64,000 bases of DNA from Bacteriovorax sp. MedPE-SWde (GCA_001874305.1 MPCU01000012.1:1-64000); one strand, 5' to 3'; counted from the stretch's first letter, positions 53,365-62,908 are shown. A program made the numbers and translations. The notes: generated by a model from the sequence alone, not told the origin.

Positions 53365-54272
53365 TTAATGAGCAGAGTTTTAGCGCAAAAATTCTTCTGT
53401 TTGGAGAGTACTCTGTCATTCGTAAGTCTAATGCACTAGCAATTCCTTATTCTTTATTTGATGGAAAGCTTGTCTTTCCAAAAGATAAGGCCAGTGGTGT
53501 TGATAATGAACTCAATACCTTTTCACAATATATTAAGCGATTGATTGATCTTAAAGAGTTAGGCTTTGATTTTGATGTTAACTCATTTGGCTTTGATGTT
53601 TCGAGTGGACTAATTTTTGATTCTTCTATTCCTCAAGGCTATGGTGTCGGAAGCTCTGGAGCACTTTGTGCAGCGATATTGGCACAGTATGGAAAGCTAA
53701 GTGAAAAACAGCAACAAGATATATCATTTTTAAAAAAAACATTTAGTGTTTTAGAATCTCATTTCCATGGTTCAAGTTCAGGTGTTGATCCTTTAATAAG
53801 TTACCTCAATTCACCAATTATCATTGGTGATGGAGACCTAAGAAAAGTGGAAATTCCTGAATATAAAAATGGGAATGGAGCAATTTTTCTACTAAATACT
53901 GGAAGGTCTCGAAGAACAGAGCCTTTAGTAAATCTCTTTCTTGAGAAATGCTCTTCTAAAGACTTCGCCTATCTTTGTGATAGAGTTTTAAGCCCGATTT
54001 CAAATAAATGTATTGAGAATTTTCTTAGTGGAGATACTGATAGCTTACTTAAAAACTATAAGGAGCTTTCGACTTTTCAATTTGAACATTTCTCAGCGAT
54101 GATACCAAAGTTATATAGTAAATTATGGGAAGATGGAATTGAGTCCGGAGACTATTACCTTAAGCTCTGCGGAGCAGGTGGAGGAGGATTTATCCTCGGT
54201 ATCACTAAGGACTTAAACAAACTTCCTAAGGAATTCTCATCTCAAGAAGTTCGTCCTTTATTTAGATTTTAA
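53358..54272 (+). CDS. mvk: mevalonate kinase (GHMP family)
   Basis: 304 residues, starting at a GTG that overlaps mvaD by 7 bases. GHMP motifs: AKILLFGEYSVIRKSNALAI, PQGYGVGSSGALCAAILA, HGSSSGVDPLISYLN with the catalytic Asp, and LCGAGGGGFILG. The LLFGEYSVI/HGSSSGVDP form is that of mevalonate kinases in Bacteroidetes-type operons. It phosphorylates mevalonate, the step after HMG-CoA reductase. Last gene of the operon; the crotonase-like gene converges on it with 2 bases between. Confidence 0.87.
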   Translation: MLINEQSFSAKILLFGEYSVIRKSNALAIPYSLFDGKLVFPKDKASGVDNELNTFSQYIKRLIDLKELGFDFDVNSFGFDVSSGLIFDSSIPQGYGVGSSGALCAAILAQYGKLSEKQQQDISFLKKTFSVLESHFHGSSSGVDPLISYLNSPIIIGDGDLRKVEIPEYKNGNGAIFLLNTGRSRRTEPLVNLFLEKCSSKDFAYLCDRVLSPISNKCIENFLSGDTDSLLKNYKELSTFQFEHFSAMIPKLYSKLWEDGIESGDYYLKLCGAGGGGFILGITKDLNKLPKEFSSQEVRPLFRF

Positions 54273-54274
54273 TT

Positions 54275-55114
54275 TTAGGCCATTTCTCTTTGAAAATTTT
54301 CTTGTCTAACTTGTTCGACAGTTGGAGTCTTTCTAAGAATTTTAGAGAACTCTCTAGGGTTAGAGAACTCTTTGTCATTGGCCCACTTCTTCCAGTCGCC
54401 AATAGCAAGTGTCGCTTTTGCAAAAGTTAACTCTTGAACCATCAGCTCATCTATATTTCTAATTAATTCGTCATTTATCGATCTCTTGAATTGGATTCTC
54501 GCGATAGGCGATTGAAGAGATATATTTCTTAAAGTCTTTCTTACTTCATCAGCATAACAAATAGTGTGAATAATCCCTAGGCCGATTAACCTTTCAGCGT
54601 TCTCTACCTTATTTGATAAAAGGTTTGCTTTGATAATTGAGCTATTTGTTAGTTTTGACATTAGACATGAACCTGACGCCATAGGTGTTACACCTTTACT
54701 TAAACTATCAAAGGCAAGAGTGAACGATGCTCCACATGTTCTTATGTCTGCACCTGCAGCTAATTCCATTGTTAAGAAGTCTACCTGGTTTTGAAAGTTC
54801 CAAATTACTGTTTGTGGCAGAACTATTTGACCCCAGCTAAGTCTTTGTACTTTCTTTAAAAAGTTATAAATAGCTTTTTCATCTAAGAACTTTAATTCTG
54901 ATTGGTTTAGCAACTCTAACTCTTTATCAGAGGTCTCAATAAGTATTGAAGCGATTTCTGTTTTTGATGTAACCCAATCAAAAAAGAGCTCGAGCTCATC
55001 TATAAATTTAAAAGAACTAAATTGTTCCGAGTCGTTTAAGACACTAACAGTACAGTTTTTTAATTCACGGGATAATGATACAGAAAACGTTTTATAGTTA
55101 AAGAGTTGAGACAT
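54275..55114 (-). CDS. divergent crotonase (enoyl-CoA hydratase/isomerase)-fold protein
   Basis: 279 residues. The recognisable part is FLTMELAAGADIRTCGASFTLAFDSLSKGVTP, here split over ~30 residues, which matches the oxyanion-hole and DIR block of crotonases, followed by SGSCLMSKLTNSS. The usual catalytic glutamates are not evident, so activity may be lost or altered. The C-terminal helices are charged. It is monocistronic with a start close to the left end of a short AT-rich gap. An acyl-CoA-related role is all that can be suggested. Confidence 0.65.
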   Translation of the reverse strand: MSQLFNYKTFSVSLSRELKNCTVSVLNDSEQFSSFKFIDELELFFDWVTSKTEIASILIETSDKELELLNQSELKFLDEKAIYNFLKKVQRLSWGQIVLPQTVIWNFQNQVDFLTMELAAGADIRTCGASFTLAFDSLSKGVTPMASGSCLMSKLTNSSIIKANLLSNKVENAERLIGLGIIHTICYADEVRKTLRNISLQSPIARIQFKRSINDELIRNIDELMVQELTFAKATLAIGDWKKWANDKEFSNPREFSKILRKTPTVEQVRQENFQREMA

Positions 55115-55201
55115 GCTACCTTCCTTGGTTTCTTCTCTAGGATCAATCCTTTGATCCTTTTAAAATTATCTAATATCTCTAATCTCATTGTCAAAAAAAA
55201 A

Positions 55202-56926
55202 TTAAGAAACTTTCTTATTCTTTATAAAGTAGTTGAGGGATTCAGTATGTCCTTTGTAGTGAATACTCTTGTCCGAATGTTTGACAAGTGATTTTAGTAA
55301 CTTGTGTAAGAACTGATTAGATTGAACTTGAGTTGTCTGCTTGGATATATCAATATTTAATTTTATATCTTTGTCTTCGTTAAGCCTTATAACAGATTTC
55401 TTTATTGTATTTCTTAGCTCTTTTAGATTTCCTGGCCAGTCGTAATCCATAATTTCTTCAATAGTTTCACGTGAAAATCCTTTAGATTCAATCTGTCTCT
55501 TACTTATCTCATCCTTTAGTATGAGTAGGGCGATTTCGGCCAGGTCATTCTTTCTATTTCTTATTGGTGGAAGGTGTATATAGATATCTGATATTAGAAA
55601 GTATAGCTTTTTAGAAAAGTGTCCAGACTTAACTAAGCAGTATATTTCTGTTTCAGAGATAGTGACTATCCTTGAATTGATATTCTTAAGAAAGTCATAG
55701 AGCTTGTTTTGTTGTTCGTGATTGAGGAGCTTAACTTCATTAAGGACAATTGTGCCATAATCATTGTAGTCTGTAGCATTTGCATCTTCTTTAAAGAACA
55801 CTTCAACTTTCTCTAGTGTGTCTAATTCTATTGTTTTTGATTTTGAATTTTTAAACTTACCTTCTCTATGGAGATACTCTGGAACCTCTTCCTTCATTGT
55901 TCCTTTTTCTCCAAGTACTAATACAGATTTATCAAGGTTTTTGAGAAGTTCTAATGAACTCTTTAGTTCAAGAGAGGTTCTATTTTTTCCTAGAAGTGTG
56001 TCGTAGACGACGACTTTTTCTTTCTGTGAGGACTTTGTAATACTAGAGTTATGGTCCTTGAAGAAATATGAAAAAACCTGAGAGATTAACCTAATAGAAG
56101 ATTCGTTGAATGCATCAAAAGGTGCCATTGAAACAGTATTAGACAGTGCTATTACGCCTATTTGTTTTTGAAGATGATTGTGAAATGGAAATGCTAAAAT
56201 ATTTCTTATTTCTCTGACGTTCTCGTCATTATCGGAGAATGACATATTCGTTAACATGTCATTATCAAATGTAAGATCGATTACATTCTTGTGCTCAGTC
56301 TGTGCGAGATCAAACTCAGTATTACTTCTATAGAGTTCTAACTTATTCTTAGACTCACTTGTAAGATAGATATGATAATTGTGACATTGAAAAGATTTCG
56401 TTAGGCCCTGTAAAAATGAAGCAAGGCCTTCTTTGTATATATCTCCAATGATAGAATGAAATAAAGAGAATAATTCAACCCCTTCTGATGAGGCAACTTT
56501 TCTATCTAATGTACACGCTCGATAGAAATGGTTTTCAAGTCTCTTTCTCGGAAATTTTGAAATAAAATCTTTCAAAAAATATCTAAGTACACTATCTACA
56601 CTTTGGGGATCGAGTTTAACTCCATAAACAATTTTCTTAATATCTTTCTCATATATAAATGAACGTACAATTTTACCACTGAGATTAAAATCCCAATTAT
56701 TGAAAAACCTATTAGAGAAAATATAGATTGATACTTCTTCACCAATTTTGAATTTTGTATCAGAAATAAAATTAAGACCTGATAAATTTAGTGATTCGAT
56801 ATCAGCATCAGAGCATGACTTGTTCTCTCTATTCTTAGATTGAATATTAGACTTAACATTGTCCTTCTCTCTAAGTGGAAGACGATATGATTTAAAAAAC
56901 TGATAATTTAATAAACTGTTTTTCAC
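55202..56926 (-). CDS. PilZ-GAF-AAA regulator with degenerate sigma-54-type domain
   Basis: 574 residues, starting at a GTG six bases after GGGG. Order: PilZ-like domain (~15-125), GAF-like domain (~150-290), AAA+ domain of NtrC type (~320-500), short tail. Walker A is broken (GEKGTMKEEV, Met for Gly), the GAFTGA loop is absent, and Walker B is TIVLNEV with Asn for Asp. The NtrC-type helix DWPGNLKELRNTIKKSV is retained. It probably binds neither sigma-54 nor ATP normally. It is divergent from, and paralogous to, the gene at 57026; 99 bases separate the starts. Confidence 0.82.
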   Translation of the reverse strand: MKNSLLNYQFFKSYRLPLREKDNVKSNIQSKNRENKSCSDADIESLNLSGLNFISDTKFKIGEEVSIYIFSNRFFNNWDFNLSGKIVRSFIYEKDIKKIVYGVKLDPQSVDSVLRYFLKDFISKFPRKRLENHFYRACTLDRKVASSEGVELFSLFHSIIGDIYKEGLASFLQGLTKSFQCHNYHIYLTSESKNKLELYRSNTEFDLAQTEHKNVIDLTFDNDMLTNMSFSDNDENVREIRNILAFPFHNHLQKQIGVIALSNTVSMAPFDAFNESSIRLISQVFSYFFKDHNSSITKSSQKEKVVVYDTLLGKNRTSLELKSSLELLKNLDKSVLVLGEKGTMKEEVPEYLHREGKFKNSKSKTIELDTLEKVEVFFKEDANATDYNDYGTIVLNEVKLLNHEQQNKLYDFLKNINSRIVTISETEIYCLVKSGHFSKKLYFLISDIYIHLPPIRNRKNDLAEIALLILKDEISKRQIESKGFSRETIEEIMDYDWPGNLKELRNTIKKSVIRLNEDKDIKLNIDISKQTTQVQSNQFLHKLLKSLVKHSDKSIHYKGHTESLNYFIKNKKVS

Positions 56927-57025
56927 AATATTCCCCAGTTGTGTTCAATACTTTATCGGTTGTTCTATATGAAAAGTTGATTAAAGAAGTTGGTTAATTG
57001 TGACGATAATTATATGTAACCTTTT

Positions 57026-58993
57026 ATGGCAGGTAAGTACTTGAAAAAACTACGGCAGTATAGAATACCAATTAAGACAAGTGACAATGTTATTGTTGAT
57101 ATTGTTTCAGAGAGTAAAAGTTTATCTAGTTTAAATGTAGATATTGAACTGGTGAATATTTCAAGCTCTGGTGTTGGTGTTTATATACCTTCTCATCATA
57201 TTTTAGATGAGGTCTTTGATGTAGAGCTTCGCTTTCAAAAGCTATCTTTAACTGGGCGTGCTCATGTCGTTAGGAGAACTAAGGAAGAGACTAGAGAATT
57301 CGATGACTATGTTGGTGTTGAATTTGTCGAAGTAGATGTCTTTCTTCTTCAGAATTTTATTCACGATATTGTTTCAAATATGTCTTCTCGTCGCTTAAAG
57401 AAATTGATGGTTGATATGATTGAAAATGAAGGTCGTGCCGTTATTAATGAAAATGAAAATCTTGAGGTATCTGCTCACATTCTAACAGAGCTCTTTCATG
57501 CTTTTGAAAAATATAATAATTCTTATTCATTGATGTTTCTCTTTGCTCAAGAAGTAAAAAGAACAATTAGTGCTGAGAAATTTAGATTCTACATGTTTGA
57601 ACATGATGGAAAGGATGTTTCTATTTTTGACTTCGAAGAAGGAAAGCCTTCTTCAAGTGTTCTTCCTATCTCTGGGAATATTAAGGATGTTAAAGACACT
57701 GGAAAGATTATACGATCTCGCTTGTCTAAAAAGAATGTTGATGATCAATTCTATAGTTTATTACAAACACTATTCGATGTGAATATTGATACATTCATTC
57801 TGGCCCCTGTTATTGATAAGTCTGGTATGACTGTTGGAGTGATAGAGTTCTCTAACAAAAATAATCATGAACTATTTAACGAAAAAGATCTTTATGAAGT
57901 ATCTCTTTTATCGACAATAATTGGTCTGAACTTTTCACTTCATAATGATACTGAAAATTTTGAATACGCTAAGAAACTTCAAGAGTTCTATGATGCAGGT
58001 CACTTGATAGGAACAAGTGAGGAGAGTCGATATCTTAACTCGTTTATTGATACGACTTCGCTTACTGAGGATAATGTATTTATCTCAGGCGAGTATGGAG
58101 TTGGGAAAAAGCTTATCGCAGTAAACATGCATAATAAAAGTCCTCGATCTATTCATGGGATTGGACATGTTAATTGTCATGACATAGAAACTGAAAAAGA
58201 TCTCACTCGTGTTCTATCTTCTGATGGTGAGCATACTGGTATACTAGATTTTTATAGTGGTGGTACAATCGTCTTTAAAGATATTAACTTTCTCTCTGTG
58301 GAGCTACAGGAAAAACTCCATAATGAGCTTGTCTTACGTGATGACATTCGCTTTATGGCAACATCTACGCAGACCCTGGAAACACTGGAAAGAGGTGTTG
58401 GACACGATGTAATTTACCGTCCTTTAATTTCATTTCTAAGTACAAAATCTGTACGTGTTCCAGCATTAAGAGAGAGAAAGGAAGATATTATTCCTCTAAC
58501 TCACTTCTTTGCTTATCAGCTATGTCAAAGTAGTGATTTGGCCCCTAAGAATATCTCTGCAGAAGTATTAAATCATTTTTCTAACTATGATTGGCCGGGA
58601 AATATTAGTGAGTTAAGAATTGCTTTAGATAGGTTGATTATTCTTGGTCGTGATCTTAAAACGCTAGTATATAAGAGAACTCGTGTACTACCTTTACTGG
58701 ATAGGGAAATTGATCATGACTTTACAATTGGGCTAGATTTAAACCATGACTTTCTGGATCAATCAGACGCTATAAGTTCAGGAGACTTTGAAGAACTATA
58801 TTTCTATTTCTATGTAGAAGAATTAGTTGGAATGAAGCACTATGAGTTCTTTGAATTAGCTGAACATTTCGACATGGAGTATGATCAGTTTTATGAGCGT
58901 CTCTTTCATGCTCATGATAAGGCACTAACTTACTTTGGTGTTAATTCAGAGCTTGTTTCTATTTATCTGGAAGACAAGGCCGCGGCCGCATAA
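57026..58993 (+). CDS. PilZ-GAF-AAA regulator, sigma-54-type domain without GAFTGA
   Basis: 655 residues. Order: PilZ-like (~10-125), GAF-like (~150-300), NtrC-type AAA+ (~325-540), C-terminal ~110 residues with helices that could include a Fis-like DNA-binding unit. Walker A is intact (GEYGVGKKLIA), but the GAFTGA loop is missing and Walker B reads GGTIVFKDIN with Lys for the key Asp. YDWPGNISELRIALDRL is kept. The PilZ domain suggests c-di-GMP input. It forms a divergent pair with 55202-56926. The coding end runs straight into a terminator. Confidence 0.83.
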   Translation: MAGKYLKKLRQYRIPIKTSDNVIVDIVSESKSLSSLNVDIELVNISSSGVGVYIPSHHILDEVFDVELRFQKLSLTGRAHVVRRTKEETREFDDYVGVEFVEVDVFLLQNFIHDIVSNMSSRRLKKLMVDMIENEGRAVINENENLEVSAHILTELFHAFEKYNNSYSLMFLFAQEVKRTISAEKFRFYMFEHDGKDVSIFDFEEGKPSSSVLPISGNIKDVKDTGKIIRSRLSKKNVDDQFYSLLQTLFDVNIDTFILAPVIDKSGMTVGVIEFSNKNNHELFNEKDLYEVSLLSTIIGLNFSLHNDTENFEYAKKLQEFYDAGHLIGTSEESRYLNSFIDTTSLTEDNVFISGEYGVGKKLIAVNMHNKSPRSIHGIGHVNCHDIETEKDLTRVLSSDGEHTGILDFYSGGTIVFKDINFLSVELQEKLHNELVLRDDIRFMATSTQTLETLERGVGHDVIYRPLISFLSTKSVRVPALRERKEDIIPLTHFFAYQLCQSSDLAPKNISAEVLNHFSNYDWPGNISELRIALDRLIILGRDLKTLVYKRTRVLPLLDREIDHDFTIGLDLNHDFLDQSDAISSGDFEELYFYFYVEELVGMKHYEFFELAEHFDMEYDQFYERLFHAHDKALTYFGVNSELVSIYLEDKAAAA

Positions 58994-59020
58994 AAAAAAG
59001 GCCCTCGCTAAGCGAAGGCC
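58992..59020 (-). terminator. rho-independent terminator of trxB
   Basis: On the minus strand GGCCTTCGC, loop TTA, GCGAGGGCC (9 bp, one G-U pair) is followed by a run of eight T. It may also serve the convergent regulator gene. Confidence 0.88.
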
Positions 59021-59026
59021 ATATTC

Positions 59027-59950
59027 TTAGTTTTCTTCAATAAATCTTTCAGCTCTAATTGCTGCTTGACAACCACTACCAGCTGCCGAGATGGCCTGTC
59101 TGTAGTATGAGTCTTGAACATCACCACAAGCAAAGATTCCCGGAACACTAGTGTCAGGATGCTCTCCTGTTATAATGAATCCATGATCATCTAGCTTTAC
59201 CTTACCTTTTACAAAGTCAGTATTTGGCTTGTGACCAATTCCCATGAATAGTCCGTCAGTTGCTCTTTCTGTAACTTCACCAGTTTTTAAGTTCTTAACT
59301 TTTATACCTGTAACACCTGTTCCATCAAAGAGAATCTCTTCAACACCAGTGTCCCAAACAAATTCGATCTTTTCGTTATCAAAAGCTCTTTGTTGCATTG
59401 GCTTAGAAGCTCTAAGTTCATCTCTTCTATGTACAACATAAACTTTAGAAGCAAACTTCGTAAGGAATGTCGCTTCTTCCATTGCTGTATCACCACCACC
59501 AACAACGTGAACAACTCTGTTTCTATAGAAGAAACCGTCACATGTTGCACAAGCACTAACACCTTTTCCAATGAGTTCTTTTTCATTAGGAATACCTAGG
59601 TATTTAGCAGAAGCACCTGTCGCTATAATAACTGCATCAGCAGTTAATTCATTTCCATTCTCACACTTAAGAGTGAATGGTCTTTTATCCGTATCAATAT
59701 CAGTTACATGAGATGTCATATATTCTGTACCAAAACGCTCTGTTTGTTTTCTCATGTTTGCCATAAGTTCCGGTCCCATGATTCCATCTGGAAATCCTGG
59801 GAAGTTATCTACATCTGTTGTTGTAGTTAACTGGCCACCTGGCTCATGTCCCTCGATTACTAGAGGGTTTAGGTTTGCTCTTGAAGCATATAGTGCTGCA
59901 GTGTATCCGGCAGGACCAGATCCAATGATGATAACTTTTCTGTGAGTCAT
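59027..59950 (-). CDS. trxB: thioredoxin-disulfide reductase
   Basis: 307 residues, the usual low-Mr TrxB length. FAD motif IIGSGPAGYTAALYASRA, redox-active disulphide Cys134/Cys137 (ACATCDGFFYR), NADPH motif VVGGGDTAMEEATFL and C-terminal FAD segment FACGDVQDSYYRQAISAAGSG. It passes electrons from NADPH to thioredoxin. A 63-codon gene lies 26 bases upstream on the same strand. Thioredoxin itself is not in the window. Confidence 0.96.
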   Translation of the reverse strand: MTHRKVIIIGSGPAGYTAALYASRANLNPLVIEGHEPGGQLTTTTDVDNFPGFPDGIMGPELMANMRKQTERFGTEYMTSHVTDIDTDKRPFTLKCENGNELTADAVIIATGASAKYLGIPNEKELIGKGVSACATCDGFFYRNRVVHVVGGGDTAMEEATFLTKFASKVYVVHRRDELRASKPMQQRAFDNEKIEFVWDTGVEEILFDGTGVTGIKVKNLKTGEVTERATDGLFMGIGHKPNTDFVKGKVKLDDHGFIITGEHPDTSVPGIFACGDVQDSYYRQAISAAGSGCQAAIRAERFIEEN

Positions 59951-59976
59951 CTTAACTCCTATTTTGAATGAGGTAA

Positions 59977-60168
59977 TTATTCTGAGTCGATACCAAGTTC
60001 TTTCTTGATTCTTTCTGGACGATCGTCTTCTTCAGGGTTTAACTCGTAGTAAGCCTGTACTGAAACTAAATCATCAGGATTATCAGCTTTCTTAGTTGTT
60101 TTGTAAGTATCACCCGTCATAGTACAATCATAACGAAATATTTGTTTAGCTTTCTTCTTTCTTGCCAC
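59977..60168 (-). CDS. small conserved-looking charged protein upstream of trxB
   Basis: 63 residues from a GTG at 60168 with GGAG five bases upstream. The N-terminus is basic (ARKKKAKQIFRYDCTMTGDTY), the C-terminus acidic (YELNPEEDDRPERIKKELGI). The single cysteine lies in a possible short strand. There is no signal peptide. It lies 26 bases ahead of trxB on the same strand, so they are likely co-transcribed. The well-placed ribosome site and biased composition make it a credible gene; its function is unknown. Confidence 0.7.
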   Translation of the reverse strand: MARKKKAKQIFRYDCTMTGDTYKTTKKADNPDDLVSVQAYYELNPEEDDRPERIKKELGIDSE

Positions 60169-60261
60169 GTTATCTCCGTTGACTTAATGCAAAATATCTA
60201 AAATATCGTAAACCTTACCATATTGTTTCAAATACTTCCATTTGTTATCCTTATAAATAAG

Positions 60262-61770
60262 ATGAAAATATACAATAAAATCACATTTTTGCTGCTCTTC
60301 TTACAGTTAACCACTGTTGCGATGCAGCAAGTTGTCGTACAGACAATGAGTGACAGTGGAAAGACTGTAAAACTAGATATTGGCGCACTGCAGGGAGTGA
60401 AGGGTGATGATCTTGCAGACTTTACTCTAAAGTCGGGTACCTTAGATGTTCCACGCTATAGTCTCATTGGCTCTGGCCGAGTCTTAAAGGTCTTTCAAAA
60501 TTACTCATATTGGTATTTCCCTCAGGGTGAAAGTCAGTCTCTTAAAATTGGAAAAACTTATCATTTAATGCTTAGAAGAGAGACTCTCTCTGGAAGAGTT
60601 GGCGTTTCTATCGACTATAAATTAAGTGCCTATGACAATAAGAAAACGAAGAAGAGAATGATTGAGGGTGAGAGGTCATCATTTCCAACTGATCTTATTC
60701 AACAGAAGAAGAGTTTTGTTACTAAAGTTTACGATGAAGAGAAAATTTCTGATTCAGATTATAAGAAAATAAAAGAAGTAAATTTAAATAAATCCAAGTC
60801 TATTCTTCTTGATGAAGAGTATATGGAGCTTCAATATATAAGGGCCGATACTAATATTGTTAATAGGAAGAAAATTACAAAAGAGTATAAAGAAAAGCTT
60901 GCTAAAAATCAGCATATTAATCAGGTAAGAAAAATTAATAAGTTAAAGCATGGTTATGATGAGCTCTATTATGAAGTAAATACGTTGGATGATAGAACTG
61001 ACACTGTCTTCTATGAAAAGAGACAAAAAAAGATCAAGGATGCAAAAATACCTGCTGAAACACTTGCAATGATCAATAAAGAAGGTGGTCTTTGGTCTAC
61101 AGATATGTCTGATAACGAGTTAAAGAACTACCTTCTCAAAACTGGTGTTGCTAGAGCTCAAACGAGACAACGAAATGTTCTGTCTTTGGAGTCTGGTAAC
61201 GAAGTCATTCTCTACTTAGGTTCTAACTTAACGGGGAATTATCTACAAGAAGATAGTAACCATCAAAACAATGGTTACGTGATGGGAATTGGATATGACT
61301 TTCATCTTGTGCGAGTATCTGAAGATTTAATGAATTGGAGTTTTGATTTTAAGTTTGAAAGAGGAACGACAAGTATAGGCCAAGGAACACTCAATAGTAG
61401 AATCGTTTATGGTGCTATAAGTGGACATGTTAATTATTACTTCCTAAATCACCCGCACAGTCGTAATCGATTTGCATGGTATATAGGTGCCGGTGCTAAA
61501 CGAGGAAATGGTGAAGGTAATAATATTAACCTGAGTGCTCCTTATGAGTATGAAATAGCGTCAATTCCTTCTATGCAGCTTGGGATGAAATATAGAATGC
61601 CTGCTGGAAGAGATTATGAATATAGTTCAGGTTTTGGCTTTGGCTTTAATGCAAAATTAACTTATGAAGCACTAACATATAAGACAATTAATACAGTACA
61701 AGATGACTTTCAGCCGAATCAATCTGTTAGTAATGCGAGATTTGATATCGGGCTGAGTATTTATTTTTAA
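60262..61770 (+). CDS. secreted protein with C-terminal outer-membrane barrel-like domain
   Basis: 502 residues from the ATG at 60262, which opens a good signal peptide (FLLLFLQLTTVAMQQ); a longer in-frame start would bury it. The N-terminal ~100 residues (KLDIGALQGVKGDDLADFTL) resemble the same region of the next protein (LNRGLEDGLVVGDHAKFFI). A charged helical middle follows. The last ~190 residues alternate hydrophobic strands and end ARFDIGLSIYF, as barrel proteins end in an aromatic residue. It is 10 bases before 61781, so co-transcribed. Confidence 0.75.
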   Translation: MKIYNKITFLLLFLQLTTVAMQQVVVQTMSDSGKTVKLDIGALQGVKGDDLADFTLKSGTLDVPRYSLIGSGRVLKVFQNYSYWYFPQGESQSLKIGKTYHLMLRRETLSGRVGVSIDYKLSAYDNKKTKKRMIEGERSSFPTDLIQQKKSFVTKVYDEEKISDSDYKKIKEVNLNKSKSILLDEEYMELQYIRADTNIVNRKKITKEYKEKLAKNQHINQVRKINKLKHGYDELYYEVNTLDDRTDTVFYEKRQKKIKDAKIPAETLAMINKEGGLWSTDMSDNELKNYLLKTGVARAQTRQRNVLSLESGNEVILYLGSNLTGNYLQEDSNHQNNGYVMGIGYDFHLVRVSEDLMNWSFDFKFERGTTSIGQGTLNSRIVYGAISGHVNYYFLNHPHSRNRFAWYIGAGAKRGNGEGNNINLSAPYEYEIASIPSMQLGMKYRMPAGRDYEYSSGFGFGFNAKLTYEALTYKTINTVQDDFQPNQSVSNARFDIGLSIYF

Positions 61771-61780
61771 TGGTGATAAT

Positions 61781-62878
61781 ATGAAGAAAATTTTAATGAG
61801 TCTCTCTCTATTCGCGGCCCTAAATTCTATGGCACTTGAGATTGATGAAAAGCTAACAATGCGTATTCTTGATACCTCAGTAAGTAAGAAAACTATTTTG
61901 CTTAATAGAGGACTTGAAGATGGTCTTGTCGTAGGTGATCATGCCAAGTTCTTTATAACAACAGGTGTAGTTGCTCGTGGAGTTGTTGTTAAGGCGTCGC
62001 CTTCTCGCTCAATTTGGTCTGTCTATAGAATCATTAAACCTGAAGAACTATCTAAAGGGTTAGTTGCTAATTTAAAAATATCTACAGCAGTAAAGTTAAC
62101 AATGGACTCTACTAAAAGTATTAGAGCATTGGCAGTTCCTGTAAGAGAAATGGGTGAGCCCAAGAATATTTATAAACCTAAGGAAAAAATTGGTTCTATG
62201 ACAGAGGCCCAAGAGATTTCTTCTCTAATGCAAGATGGGAACTCTGAGATCGTAACCGATATGTCACAAACAGGTAGTTCTTCAACTCATCATGGTTTGG
62301 AGATTTCAGGACTCCTAAGTATGTCGAGCTTATCGGGTACTTATACCGATGGTAATTCGGGAGATTCTCTTGATGCTAAAAACAGTGCTATGAATTTTTC
62401 AGGTGCTATTGAAAAGTACTTTCCAACATATAATAATTTTCTAAAAAATATGTCTATAAAGGCAATCCTTAATAGAACATCTCAGGAGAGTGGAACAGGT
62501 ATCAATAGTATCGCTACATTTACTGATTATGGTCTTGGACTTTCTTATTATTTTGGAAAAGGACCGTTTAGAAATAACTCTTTATTATATTTTGTTGATG
62601 GAAATATGGGAATAAGTGCTGCAACTTTAGAGACACAAGATAATTCAAACGCTGCTAATAATACAAGTGCAAGTATTGAAGGGTCTGGTTCATTTTTAAG
62701 TGTTGGGATTGGTGCTAAGTATCTTGTCGGCAATAAATTTGGTGCTATAGGAAAACTTGATTATTATAAGAATACAACTACATTTGAAATTGATGATGGA
62801 TCTGGAAATATAAACTCTGATGAGTATGCTCTGGCCGGACCACGAGTTATGTTTGGTCTTTTTTATAGATTCTTTTAA
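61781..62878 (+). CDS. secreted protein with C-terminal outer-membrane barrel-like domain (paralogue)
   Basis: 365 residues. The signal peptide is 1-18 (LNSMALE). The N-terminal ~90 residues contain KTILLNRGLEDGLVVGDHAKFF and VVKASPSRSIWSVYRI, parallel to the preceding protein. After a Ser/Thr-rich linker, the last ~190 residues form alternating strands and end MFGLFYRFF, with the terminal Phe typical of outer-membrane barrels. It is smaller than its neighbour because the charged middle is missing. A terminator follows. Function unknown; outer-membrane location inferred. Confidence 0.75.
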   Translation: MKKILMSLSLFAALNSMALEIDEKLTMRILDTSVSKKTILLNRGLEDGLVVGDHAKFFITTGVVARGVVVKASPSRSIWSVYRIIKPEELSKGLVANLKISTAVKLTMDSTKSIRALAVPVREMGEPKNIYKPKEKIGSMTEAQEISSLMQDGNSEIVTDMSQTGSSSTHHGLEISGLLSMSSLSGTYTDGNSGDSLDAKNSAMNFSGAIEKYFPTYNNFLKNMSIKAILNRTSQESGTGINSIATFTDYGLGLSYYFGKGPFRNNSLLYFVDGNMGISAATLETQDNSNAANNTSASIEGSGSFLSVGIGAKYLVGNKFGAIGKLDYYKNTTTFEIDDGSGNINSDEYALAGPRVMFGLFYRFF

Positions 62879-62908
62879 CCTCTTTATTTACAAATACTTA
62901 CATAGTTG

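Noticed and set aside
58978-58993. GCGGCCGC palindrome at the end of the regulator gene as an attachment or control site
   Set aside because: It simply encodes the alanine tail of the protein; no matching repeat nearby.
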